Assembly (NCBI GenBank): GCA_900549455.1
Contig: UROM01000041.1
Coordinates: 1-13,969, forward strand
Reading direction: 5' to 3'
Source of the DNA: an uncultured Collinsella sp.
GTDB taxonomy: Bacteria > Actinomycetota > Coriobacteriia > Coriobacteriales > Coriobacteriaceae
DNA length: 13,969 nt
Shown one piece after another: positions 6,471 through 13,016 of this stretch. Position 1 is the stretch's first letter. Each line of letters starts with the position of its first letter. Under the pieces are notes generated by a model. It was given only the letters and a program-made list of their open reading frames with translations. It was not told the DNA's origin and made no database searches. The position numbers and the translations under genes are program-made.

Positions 6471-6881
6471 ATGGGCCTCTTCGATACGTTCTTCTCCAGC
6501 GTCGCCGGCGGCAGTCGAGAGCCTCAAAAACCATCAAACGTCGAGCTCGAGCTGCGACGCAGGCTTACTGTGCTCGCAAGCGACGAGGCCACTCAAGACA
6601 CTCCCCTGCGCTATTTCTTGCGCTGGGCGGGGCAAGTCCAGGGCGTCGGTTTTCGCTTTACCAACACCAACCTCGCGCAGGCACGCGCACTCACCGGCTG
6701 GGTGCGTAACATGGAAGATGGCTCGGTTGAGATGGAGCTACAAGGCACGCCGGCAAACATCGTGTCTCATCTCGAGGCGCTTCATGCCTCCTACGAGCGC
6801 ATGGGAACCCGTTTTCGCCTCGTAGACGCCCAGACCCGAGCCCCACTTGCCCATGAAGACGGTTTCATCCCTCGTTATTAG
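6471..6881 (+). CDS. acyP: Acylphosphatase with N-terminal extension
   Basis: A 136-residue protein whose last 90 residues are an acylphosphatase domain, hydrolysing acyl phosphates such as acetyl-, carbamoyl- or 1,3-bisphosphoglycerate. GQVQGVGFR gives the phosphate-binding loop and catalytic R62; GWVRNMEDGSVE supplies catalytic N80. The spacing of 18 residues equals that of the classical enzyme (R23/N41). Residues 1-45 form a charged extension not found in typical 90-residue acylphosphatases; its role is unknown. The ATG at 6471 is two bases after the upstream oxidoreductase stop, with AGGCC within that gene's last codons as a modest RBS. Its own stop codon overlaps the -35-like element of the next gene. 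Confidence 0.88.
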   Translation: MGLFDTFFSSVAGGSREPQKPSNVELELRRRLTVLASDEATQDTPLRYFLRWAGQVQGVGFRFTNTNLAQARALTGWVRNMEDGSVEMELQGTPANIVSHLEALHASYERMGTRFRLVDAQTRAPLAHEDGFIPRY

Positions 6882-6909
6882 TATTGTGTGCTAAATACGG
6901 TATCATTTA
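6878..6909 (+). promoter_or_regulatory. Candidate promoter and operator of the PerR-type gene
   Basis: TTAGTA (6878-6883) and TATCAT (6901-6906) are 17 bases apart. The -10 lies inside TAAAT-N8-ATTTA (6892-6909), an AT-rich inverted repeat that could be an autoregulatory site. It is not a clear match to the known Per-box, so the operator call is weak. Confidence 0.35.
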
Positions 6910-6942
6910 CCTACGACCGTTGATAGAAAAGAGGCGAAGCGC

Positions 6943-7323
6943 ATGGCGGTGCAAAGAAGGAATACCAGACAGCGAAAGCTGGTTCTTGACGCTGTGCGCC
7001 AAAGCTATAACCATCCTACCGCCGACGAAATCTACAACGCCGTACGCGAACAGGATGACAAGATCAGCCGCGGCACGGTCTACCGCAACCTCAATCTCTT
7101 AGCCGACGCAGGGGAGATTCTCTCTATTAAGACGCCGGGCGGCAGCCGCTTCGATCGCACCATCGAGCCGCATGCGCATATCATCTGCACCTCGTGCAGC
7201 CGCGTCATCGACGTGCCACTCCCCTTCGACGCCCAGCTCGACGCCAGGGCATCCGAACAAATCGGATGGAGCGTCAGCTCGCACTACACCATCTTTGAGG
7301 GACTCTGCCCCGACTGCCGGTAG
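6943..7323 (+). CDS. perR: PerR-type peroxide-sensing regulator of the Fur family
   Basis: A 126-residue Fur-superfamily repressor. The N-terminal winged helix (residues 1-66) includes ISRGTVYRNLNLL. The structural zinc site is four Cys: CTSC (82, 85) and CPDC (122, 125). The regulatory metal site expected for PerR is complete: H24, D71, H77, H79 and D90, which align with B. subtilis PerR H37, D85, H91, H93 and D104. Asp instead of Glu at the last position is the feature known to favour metal-catalysed histidine oxidation, so PerR is preferred over Fur or Zur. It probably represses peroxide-defence genes with Fe or Mn as co-repressor. The start at 6943 has a modest AGAGGCGAAG upstream. It is last in the plus-strand run and convergent with the HAD gene. 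Regulon members are not in this window. Confidence 0.85.
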   Translation: MAVQRRNTRQRKLVLDAVRQSYNHPTADEIYNAVREQDDKISRGTVYRNLNLLADAGEILSIKTPGGSRFDRTIEPHAHIICTSCSRVIDVPLPFDAQLDARASEQIGWSVSSHYTIFEGLCPDCR

Positions 7324-7399
7324 TCTTTGAGACATGTCTGCGAATCTACTTGCCCATCCGCTACAGCAAACAGTACATTTCTAGGCATGTCCCAAAAAC
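7324..7399. repeat. Convergent intergenic spacer with imperfect terminal inverted repeat
   Basis: The 76 bases between two convergent genes are bounded by GAGACATGTC (7329-7338) and GGCATGTCCC (7384-7393), which are inverted copies matching at 8 of 10 bases. The interior is more AT-rich than the flanks. It may be a dispersed intergenic element or shared terminator region; there is no classic stem plus U-tract. Confidence 0.3.
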
Positions 7400-8197
7400 C
7401 TACTCGGCGAGCAGGCGGCGCAGTTCTTCTTCGACCGTGCGCACGTAGCGGACGCGGTCGTTAATGCCACGCATAGAGGGATTGCAGCTCTCCATTAGAT
7501 AGGGATGGCCCACGACGTTGAGCATGTCGCGGTCGTTTTCGTTATCGCCAAACGCCATCATCTCATCGGGCGAAATACCCAGGGCACGACCGTAATCGGC
7601 AAGCGCGGAGCCCTTGCCCGAACCAAAGCCGATAAAGTCCGTCCACTCGGTTCCCGAGGTCATCACGTCGACACGGTCGCTAAAGAGGCGCTCGAAATAC
7701 TTCAGGGCCGCTGGCTGATCCACCTCGGGCGTTTGGAAGGCAATCTTAATGACGTCCTCGTCGATGTCCTCGGGACGGTGGACCACCGCCACATCGCAGT
7801 GGACCTCATAACGCAGGTGGTCAACAAACGCGTCGTTGCCGCTCATGGTGTAGAGGTGCCCCTCGCACGAAAGGGTCACGTCGGCATGGGGATACGCAAC
7901 CACGGCATTCGCGATATCCATAGCAAGGCTACGCTCCATGGAACGCTTGACAACGGCACGTCCCTCGCTCATCACCAGGGCTCCGTTTTCGCATACATAG
8001 GCGAGCTCATCGGCCACCGGGGCAAACAGATAGCGCAAGCTCGCATATTGACGGCCGCTCGCCGGCATAAACACGATACCGCGACGATGCAGCTCATCGA
8101 TAAGCTCAAAGGCCTCGGAACGCGGTTCGCGCTCCCCCGGATGCAGCAACGTGCCATCTAAATCGCAGGCGATCAGTTTGATTCCCTCGAGACCCAT
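7400..8197 (-). CDS. Cof-type HAD-IIB family phosphatase
   Basis: A 265-residue cytoplasmic HAD-superfamily hydrolase with a type IIB (Cof) cap, expected to dephosphorylate sugar phosphates, nucleotides or cofactors such as FMN or PLP. Motif I is DLDGT with nucleophile D12 and acid D14. Motif II is Ser47 in ASGR. Motif III is the lysine K195 in GKGSA. Motif IV is GDNEND at 217-222, with D218 and D222 as Mg ligands. The cap lies between about 85 and 190. The ATG at 8195-8197 was chosen for its purine-rich GGGGGGAA site and because the conserved IKLIACDLDGT strand follows at once; earlier in-frame starts at 8215 and 8278 cross a hairpin. It lies downstream of the UreE-like gene and could be read from the same transcript. 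Substrate unknown. Confidence 0.88.
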   Translation of the reverse strand: MGLEGIKLIACDLDGTLLHPGEREPRSEAFELIDELHRRGIVFMPASGRQYASLRYLFAPVADELAYVCENGALVMSEGRAVVKRSMERSLAMDIANAVVAYPHADVTLSCEGHLYTMSGNDAFVDHLRYEVHCDVAVVHRPEDIDEDVIKIAFQTPEVDQPAALKYFERLFSDRVDVMTSGTEWTDFIGFGSGKGSALADYGRALGISPDEMMAFGDNENDRDMLNVVGHPYLMESCNPSMRGINDRVRYVRTVEEELRRLLAE

Positions 8198-8227
8198 ATG
8201 TTCCCCCCAAAGCATCTCATCAACAGC

Positions 8228-8266
8228 AAGACGGACTTTGAATAGTTGCCCCTCAAAGTCCGTCTT
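8228..8266 (-). repeat. Perfect 12-bp hairpin between UreE-like and HAD genes
   Basis: AAGACGGACTTT (8228-8239) and AAAGTCCGTCTT (8255-8266) pair perfectly around a 15-base loop. On the minus strand it begins 13 bases past the UreE-like stop and ends 30 bases before the HAD start. No U-tract follows, so it is not a standard intrinsic terminator. It may stop or attenuate transcription, protect the 3' end of the slyD-ureE mRNA, or be a dispersed repeat. Confidence 0.6.
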
Positions 8267-8279
8267 ACGCATACGCACG

Positions 8280-8861
8280 TTAACCGCGCGCCTTCTTTAC
8301 GATCGTAAAGTCTGGAGCCATACCCACAACGACATCCGCCGCGCTCGATGCAAAGCGTCGGCTGGCATCGAGCTCGCGTGTGACCGCCGAGAGCCGAACG
8401 CCCTCGATGCCCCGGAGCATGCGACCCAAAACCGGTTGCACCGGCGTATACATGCGCACGGTATGATCATCCGAGTCGCCCCGGAAGAGCGGCGCATGCA
8501 TGTTGCCGATCTCCCAGCACGCATGCGCGAGCACAATCGGATCCATGCGGTCGACTTCGACCAAATAGACCTCGGCGCTGCGCAGGCGTACGACAACCAC
8601 TACGGGTACCGTGCCCGTGCGGTCGACAGCGAGCACGTCACCGTCGGCAAGGCGTTTGCCATCGGTAGCATCCAGCCGGGCATTCACCGTGCGCCCCAAC
8701 TCCGTCACGCCCACAAACAGGCGCGCATCAGCCTGGTCCCAATCGAGTAGCAGCTCGTCAACCTCAAAGATGCCACCCAGCTCCCGACGAAGCAGAAGTT
8801 CATAGGACGGGTCGTTGAGATTTCCCAAGCGCTCCGTAGCTACCAGGTCCACGGACGTCAA
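8280..8861 (-). CDS. UreE-like metallochaperone (orphan)
   Basis: A 193-residue protein that resembles the urease accessory nickel chaperone UreE. The N-terminus has the LGNLNDP start seen in UreE proteins. The mid-part DGKRLADGDVLAVD (67-80) matches the LxxGDVL turn at the end of domain 1. Domain 2 reads VVVRLRSAEVYLVEV followed by LAHACWEIGNMHAPLF (111-126), where H122 corresponds to the conserved nickel-binding His at the dimer interface; H113 and C115 are additional possible ligands. There is no His-rich tail. The preferred start is TTG at 8861, directly after the SlyD-like stop, with GAGGA 4-5 bases upstream; GTG at 8852 is an alternative. No urease genes are in the window, so it may serve another nickel or metal enzyme. 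Family call is by motif recognition only. Confidence 0.65.
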   Translation of the reverse strand: MTSVDLVATERLGNLNDPSYELLLRRELGGIFEVDELLLDWDQADARLFVGVTELGRTVNARLDATDGKRLADGDVLAVDRTGTVPVVVVVRLRSAEVYLVEVDRMDPIVLAHACWEIGNMHAPLFRGDSDDHTVRMYTPVQPVLGRMLRGIEGVRLSAVTRELDASRRFASSAADVVVGMAPDFTIVKKARG

Positions 8862-9290
8862 CTAGTCCTCGACCTCGACGAGCTCGATATCAAAGTTGAG
8901 GTCCTTGCCGGCGAGCTCGTGATTGGCGTCGAGCGTCACGGCCTCGGGCGTCACGTCGATGACGACGGCGGGGACGGGCATGCCGCTCGGCGTGGACAGG
9001 AAGAGCTTCATGCCCTTCTCGATCTGCTCGATGTTGGGAACCTGCTCGGCCGGGAAGGTAATAACCATCTCGGGATTGTGCTCACCGTAGGCATCGGCAG
9101 CAGGAATGTGTACAGACTTCTTCTCGCCCACCTGCATATCGATAACGGCGGCGTCGAAGCCCTTGATCATCTGACCGGCACCGCAGGTGAACTCCAGCGG
9201 CTCGCCGCGATCGTAGGAGCTATCGAACTGCGTGCCGTCGTCGAGCGTGCCACGATAATGGGTCTTAACCTTCTTGCCCTGGTTGGACAT
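8862..9290 (-). CDS. SlyD-like FKBP-type peptidyl-prolyl isomerase
   Basis: A 142-residue cytoplasmic prolyl isomerase and chaperone. The FKBP core is split by an insert-in-flap domain, as in SlyD: THYRGTLDDGTQFDSS and GAGQMIKGFDAAVIDM in the first part, DAYGEHNPEMV leading into the insert (about 70-125), and DANHELAGKDLNFDIELV returning to the core. The His/Cys-rich C-terminal metal-binding tail of E. coli SlyD is absent; the protein ends in ELVEVED. The ATG at 9288-9290 has GGAGGTT four bases upstream, so the extra 10 residues of the longer frame are excluded. It is first in a minus-strand group, and the UreE-like gene starts immediately after its stop, implying translational coupling and a possible shared role in metalloenzyme maturation. 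Confidence 0.9.
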   Translation of the reverse strand: MSNQGKKVKTHYRGTLDDGTQFDSSYDRGEPLEFTCGAGQMIKGFDAAVIDMQVGEKKSVHIPAADAYGEHNPEMVITFPAEQVPNIEQIEKGMKLFLSTPSGMPVPAVVIDVTPEAVTLDANHELAGKDLNFDIELVEVED

Positions 9291-9348
9291 GGTAACCTCC
9301 GTAATAAGGGCGGCACACAACGCGAGCCGCCATGAACATATGGCGCTA

Positions 9349-9369
9349 ACTATACCCTAGTCATACAAT
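9349..9369. promoter_or_regulatory. Overlapping divergent -10 elements for slyD-like and dipeptidase genes
   Basis: TATAGT on the minus strand (9349-9354) faces the SlyD-like gene, and TACAAT on the plus strand (9364-9369) faces the dipeptidase, 42 bases before its start codon. Neither has a good -35 at 17 bases, so these are candidates only. If right, the two genes share a compact divergent control region. Confidence 0.35.
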
Positions 9370-9410
9370 TCAAAGGCAGTTTGCAAAGAAACGCTGCAAC
9401 CGGAGGAACC

Positions 9411-10424
9411 ATGGCATATCCCGTATTTGACTTGCACTGCGACACCGCCGACCGCATCGGCTGGGCCACACTCGATCTTGACCTGCGCTTTACCGCGGGC
9501 ACCGACGGCTATTTCCCCGGCGACGAGACGCACCCGCAGGATTTCGACCTCATCGAGGGCAACGCCTGCGCCATCTCGCTCGCAAAGATCGGCAAAACTC
9601 CGTGGGCACAGTGCTTCGCCACGTTTGTCCCCGACGAGATTCCCGCCGCCCACGCAGCGCGCTTCCAGGCGCAGATCATGGCGCATATGAGTGGCCAGGC
9701 CATGCTCAATCACGACCGCATGGTCAACGTGCGCAGAGCCGCAGACATTCGCCCCGCGCTCAAAGACGGCAAAATCGCCTGCATCCACACCATCGAAAAC
9801 GCCACGTTCTTTGCCGAGGACCCCGCGCTGATCGAGGTGCTCAAGAGCCTGGGCGTACTCATGTCATCGCTCAGCTGGAACGCGCAGGGACCGCTCGCGA
9901 GTGGACACGATACCCACGCCGGCCTCACCGCCGCCGGCATCGAGGCACTTACGCAGATGGAGCACGCCGGCATGGTGCTCGACGTTTCCCACCTCAACGA
10001 TGAGTGCTTTGACGAGGTTGTCGCCCACGCCACGCGCCCCTTCGTCGCCAGCCACTCCAACTCCCGTGCGGTTTGCGGCGTCAAGCGCAACCTCACCGAC
10101 GACCAGTTCCGCACCATTCGCGACATGGGCGGTATCGTCGGCCTCAACTACTGCAGCGAGTTCCTTTCCAACGACGCAACCGACGAGACCGCTGCAGACG
10201 TCACCTTCGACCAGCTGGCAGCACATATCGAGCACTGGCTCGACCTGGGCGGCGAGGAAGTCATCGCGCTCGGCGGCGACTGGGACGGTGCCACGGTGCC
10301 TGTCTTCCTCTCCGATGCCAGCAAGATGCCCGAGTTCCAGAACATGCTCTCCAAGCATTTTGGCAAGACCGTAATGCAAAAGCTCTGCAGCGACAACGCA
10401 CTTGCCTTCTTTGAGCGATATTAA
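9411..10424 (+). CDS. Membrane-dipeptidase-like (M19) zinc dipeptidase
   Basis: A 337-residue amidohydrolase-fold enzyme of peptidase family M19 (renal dipeptidase family), expected to hydrolyse dipeptides, including some with D-residues, using two zinc ions. Ligands expected from human membrane dipeptidase are visible: H9 and D11 in DLHCDT, bridging E129 in HTIENATF, H194 in DVSHLND, H215 in ASHSNSR, and D290 in LGGDWDG. No signal peptide or membrane segment is seen, so it is probably cytoplasmic like many bacterial relatives. The ATG at 9411 has GGAGG five bases upstream; 10 further in-frame residues upstream lack an RBS. It is followed by a GC-rich hairpin and then the YgjP-type gene. A role in recycling peptide or peptidoglycan-derived dipeptides is inference. 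Confidence 0.9.
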   Translation: MAYPVFDLHCDTADRIGWATLDLDLRFTAGTDGYFPGDETHPQDFDLIEGNACAISLAKIGKTPWAQCFATFVPDEIPAAHAARFQAQIMAHMSGQAMLNHDRMVNVRRAADIRPALKDGKIACIHTIENATFFAEDPALIEVLKSLGVLMSSLSWNAQGPLASGHDTHAGLTAAGIEALTQMEHAGMVLDVSHLNDECFDEVVAHATRPFVASHSNSRAVCGVKRNLTDDQFRTIRDMGGIVGLNYCSEFLSNDATDETAADVTFDQLAAHIEHWLDLGGEEVIALGGDWDGATVPVFLSDASKMPEFQNMLSKHFGKTVMQKLCSDNALAFFERY

Positions 10425-10440
10425 TTTCACATCCCTTGAG

Positions 10441-10476
10441 CGGGCCGGCATGCCGAACGGTCGACATGCCGGCCCG
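10441..10476 (+). terminator. GC-rich 12-bp hairpin after the dipeptidase gene
   Basis: CGGGCCGGCATG (10441-10452) and CATGCCGGCCCG (10465-10476) pair perfectly with a 12-base loop, 16 bases past the dipeptidase stop. The sequence after it is GTCCCCAATC, with no U-tract, so it may be an inefficient terminator, a mRNA-protecting stem or an attenuator ahead of the next gene. Confidence 0.45.
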
Positions 10477-10498
10477 TCCCCAATCTGAAGGACCGCTT

Positions 10499-11275
10499 TT
10501 GACGCAGAAGTTTACGATTTCCGTATCCCGACCGGATGGGACGCCCATCCCCGTCGTCGTTACCAAAAAGCGCGTCAAGAACTTCAACCTACGCGTCACA
10601 TCGAGCGGTGAGGTCCACGCCAGCACACCGCTCGGCGCCGGCCGCGAGCGTATCGAAGCGTTTGTGAAGCGCAACAGCGCCTGGATTATCAGCCGACTTG
10701 CCCAGCGTGAGCAACGTCAGGCGACGGCGCGAGAGCCGCTCAGTCCATCGTCCATCATTGCACTTTGGGGCAAGCCCATCACGGTACAGGATGCGCTCGA
10801 TCACAACTTTGTATCACCCGCACCGCGGCCCAAGCAGGCCACCTTCGCAAGTTTTATGGGTACCGATGAGCCAGACGAACACCCACAGTCCAAGCGGCAC
10901 GCAATCCTCGAGGACCTAACGTCCGATGAGCTCCAAGCCCACATCGACCAGCTCTATACGTCCGAGGTCACATCGGCGCTACGCGATATGGTGCACGCAT
11001 ACGAAATCGCAATGGATGTCGCCGTTTCCCGCGTTTTCGTACGCAGCATGAAAACGCGCTGGGGCTCGTGCACGCCCAAAACCGGCGCCATTCGCATCGC
11101 ACGTGAACTTGCCGCCTACCCCGTCGAGTGCCTTGACATGGTTGTCGCCCACGAGCTCGTCCACTTGCTCGAGCCAAGCCACAATCAGCGGTTCCACGCC
11201 CTGCTCGACATGTACTGCCCCAACAATAGGGTTCTGTCGCAGCGGCTCAATAAACCGCCCGCCAACGAGCTCTAG
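10499..11275 (+). CDS. YgjP-type zinc metallopeptidase (DUF45/WLM-like)
   Basis: A 258-residue protein of the YgjP/M48-like predicted metallopeptidase family. The signature is complete in the C-terminal third: TRWGSC (187-192), then HELVH (218-222) with catalytic E219, and the third zinc ligand H228 in EPSHNQRFH. The N-terminal part (KRVKNFNLRVTSSGEVHASTP) is the beta domain usual for the family. Residues about 100-150 form a polar, Pro-rich insert. The start is taken as TTG at 10499 because GAAGGA lies six to seven bases upstream; the first in-frame ATG (10436) would read through a strong hairpin. The physiological substrate of YgjP proteins is not established. It is convergent with folB, with six bases between stop codons. 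Confidence 0.85.
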   Translation: MTQKFTISVSRPDGTPIPVVVTKKRVKNFNLRVTSSGEVHASTPLGAGRERIEAFVKRNSAWIISRLAQREQRQATAREPLSPSSIIALWGKPITVQDALDHNFVSPAPRPKQATFASFMGTDEPDEHPQSKRHAILEDLTSDELQAHIDQLYTSEVTSALRDMVHAYEIAMDVAVSRVFVRSMKTRWGSCTPKTGAIRIARELAAYPVECLDMVVAHELVHLLEPSHNQRFHALLDMYCPNNRVLSQRLNKPPANEL

Positions 11276-11281
11276 CATCGG

Positions 11282-11767
11282 CTAGCGCACGCGCTCGATC
11301 TCGACGCCGCAGCTTGCCAGGGGAAGACCGACGGGCGCCCAAGGCTTATCGAGCTTAACACGCACGCCAAGCAGCAAGGGGTAACGACGTAGCAGCATCT
11401 GAGCCACACCCTCGGCTGCAGCCTCGATGAGCTTAAACGTATGCTCGCGCAGATAGCCATCGACATCGTGGCACACCGAGCCGTAATCAATCGAGGCATC
11501 CAGGTTATCGTGCTCCCCTGCCGCACGCAGGTCGGCATAGAGCACCAAGGACACGACAAACTTCTGCCCCAGGGCGTTCTCCTCGGGATACACGCCGTGG
11601 TTGGCAAAGACCTCGAGACCGTCGATAGTAATGCGGTCGGCATGGCGCAGGTCGTCATAGCTCACATGAGGCACCGCCGTTGCGGCGGAAATCTCACCCC
11701 TGCCACGACGGGCAAGCTCGGCACCTTCGGTCTTGGTTGCATTCTCAGGTAGCTTTTTGTTAGTCAT
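11282..11767 (-). CDS. folB: Dihydroneopterin aldolase with N-terminal extension
   Basis: A 161-residue enzyme; the domain at about 44-160 is FolB, which converts 7,8-dihydroneopterin to 6-hydroxymethyl-7,8-dihydropterin and glycolaldehyde in folate synthesis. Visible features are ITIDGLEVFANHGVYPEE (46-63; the Glu pair includes the pterin-anchoring Glu), DYGSV with Y95, and KPWAP with catalytic K141. Typical FolB has about 120 residues; here about 43 extra polar residues precede the domain. The long start is supported by AAGGAG nine bases before the ATG at 11765-11767, and no good internal start is seen. It is last in the nrdG-folE-HD-folB group, 42 bases after the HD gene. FolK and FolP are not in the window. 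Confidence 0.9.
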   Translation of the reverse strand: MTNKKLPENATKTEGAELARRGRGEISAATAVPHVSYDDLRHADRITIDGLEVFANHGVYPEENALGQKFVVSLVLYADLRAAGEHDNLDASIDYGSVCHDVDGYLREHTFKLIEAAAEGVAQMLLRRYPLLLGVRVKLDKPWAPVGLPLASCGVEIERVR

Positions 11768-11809
11768 CGCGATCGTCTCCTTCGTCAGAACCCCGACCGC
11801 GCATACCGA

Positions 11810-12391
11810 CTACACGCGAATCGACAGGTTCTTTTTATCATCGCTCCAGTTGCAAGCATTGCGCGCGGGGCATGCAAAGCAGGCGCGCGACGCTTTGTCG
11901 GCTGCATAGAGCAGACGCTCAAGCGGCTGGCTGTTCACGCGCAGCTTTCGATGGCCCAGAATGGCCGTCTTAATGGCTGCGGCATCGGCCGGCTCAAACG
12001 CCACGTCATCGGGCATGCCGCCGAGAATCGCATCGGCGACGCGTTCGCTTGCAACATCATGAGATATACCCGATTCATACTGTTCATCTTTGCCGATATC
12101 GTGAAGAAGTGCCGTGGCGTAGATGACCTCGCGGTCAAATTCAAGCTGTTCCTCGAGATTCTTAATCCACATAATGCGCGCGACATCCAGCAGATGGTCA
12201 ATACCGTGGCGGCAAAAGATGCGCCCCGATTCCAACTGTGCAATGTTGCCCAGGTGCCGCCGGAACAGCCCGTTGGCACAAATGTAATCAATGCGAGGCA
12301 TGGCGCCAAAGGGAGTCAGGCCCGAAGCTAAAAAGCCGCGACGCGGCGTCCCCTCATCGGTCTTCGATGTAAAGTCGTTGACGACCCTCAT
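11810..12391 (-). CDS. HD-domain metal-dependent phosphohydrolase with C-terminal Cys cluster, folate operon
   Basis: A 193-residue HD-superfamily protein. Metal ligands are clear: H62 and H66 in CRHGIDH, H97-D98 in LLHDIGK, H111, H147 in LGHRK and D165 in AADK. A Cys cluster C171-x2-C174-x5-C180 follows (SRACFACPARNACNW), with a KKN motif near the end. From memory, short HD proteins with this ADKxSRxCFxC...CNW tail also occur in Clostridia. The ATG at 12389-12391 is one base after the folE stop, so the two are translationally coupled. HD enzymes hydrolyse phosphate esters or nucleotide phosphates, and the position between folE and folB points to a pterin phosphate substrate, with removal of phosphate from dihydroneopterin triphosphate as the leading guess. 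Specific function unproven; the first 30 residues are poorly supported. Confidence 0.85.
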   Translation of the reverse strand: MRVVNDFTSKTDEGTPRRGFLASGLTPFGAMPRIDYICANGLFRRHLGNIAQLESGRIFCRHGIDHLLDVARIMWIKNLEEQLEFDREVIYATALLHDIGKDEQYESGISHDVASERVADAILGGMPDDVAFEPADAAAIKTAILGHRKLRVNSQPLERLLYAADKASRACFACPARNACNWSDDKKNLSIRV

Positions 12392-12392
12392 G

Positions 12393-12950
12393 CTAACGGC
12401 TCAGCATCCTAAAGAACCGCTCCTCGAGCGCGGGATCGGTCTCAAAGACGCCGCGGCGAGCGAGCGTCACGGTCTTGGTACCGGGCTTTTGCACGCCGCG
12501 CATGGTCATGCACATATGCTCGGCTTCCATGAGTACGATCGCTCCTTGGGGAGCAAGATATTCCATGAGGGCATCGGCAACCTGTGCACACAGCTGCTCC
12601 TGCAGCTGCAGTCGACGGGCATAGACCTCAACCGTGCGGGCAAGCTTAGACAAACCCGCCACGCGACCGTTAGGGATATAGCCGATCGCAGCCTTGCCAT
12701 AAAACGGCAGCAGATGGTGCTCGCACAGCGAGTAAAACGTGATGTCGCGCTCGATAACCAAATCGTTCGAAGCGACGGCAAAGGTTTTGGACAGGTGCTC
12801 CTCGGCGCTCTGATCCATGCCACCGGCAATCTCGCCATACATACGGGCGACGCGTGCCGGCGTCTCCAGCAAGCCCTCACGAGTTGGGTCCTCGCCTATG
12901 CCCTCAAGCAACAGCTTTATGGCGGTCTCAACTTTTTCCTGATCGACCAT
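12393..12950 (-). CDS. folE: GTP cyclohydrolase I
   Basis: A 185-residue type IA GTP cyclohydrolase, which opens and rearranges GTP to 7,8-dihydroneopterin triphosphate, the entry step of folate synthesis. Zinc ligands are C76 and H79 in SLCEHH and C147 in EHMCMTMRG, with H78 as the catalytic His. GEDPTREGLLETP (19-31) and the GAGGMDQ-like segment before HLSK are typical. The ATG at 12948-12950 has GAGG five bases upstream and gives the standard bacterial length; a longer frame from GTG at 13013 is not needed. It follows nrdG by 66 bases and overlaps the coupling region of the HD gene. Retention of all Zn ligands excludes the Zn-independent FolE2 type. Confidence 0.95.
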   Translation of the reverse strand: MVDQEKVETAIKLLLEGIGEDPTREGLLETPARVARMYGEIAGGMDQSAEEHLSKTFAVASNDLVIERDITFYSLCEHHLLPFYGKAAIGYIPNGRVAGLSKLARTVEVYARRLQLQEQLCAQVADALMEYLAPQGAIVLMEAEHMCMTMRGVQKPGTKTVTLARRGVFETDPALEERFFRMLSR

Positions 12951-12984
12951 CTGGACCTCACTCTTCCGATTTTGCGTTCGCGCT

Positions 12985-13015
12985 ATGGTACCACGCCCCC
13001 CGGCATCGGCCACAA
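12985..13015 (-). promoter_or_regulatory. Weak candidate promoter for folE
   Basis: In the nrdG-folE gap, minus-strand TTGTGG (about 13010-13015) and TACCAT (12985-12990) are 19 bases apart. That spacing is long, but the position, about 35 bases before the folE start, suits a promoter. folE may therefore be transcribed both with nrdG and on its own. Confidence 0.25.
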
Positions 13016-13016
13016 G

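Noticed and set aside
10436..10498. ATG at 10436 as start of the YgjP-type protein
   Set aside because: Translation would cross a perfect 12-bp hairpin and there is no RBS; TTG at 10499 has GAAGGA at good spacing.
12951..13013. GTG start giving a 206-residue FolE
   Set aside because: The ATG at 12950 has GAGG five bases upstream and yields the usual FolE length; the extra 21 residues read through the intergenic spacer.
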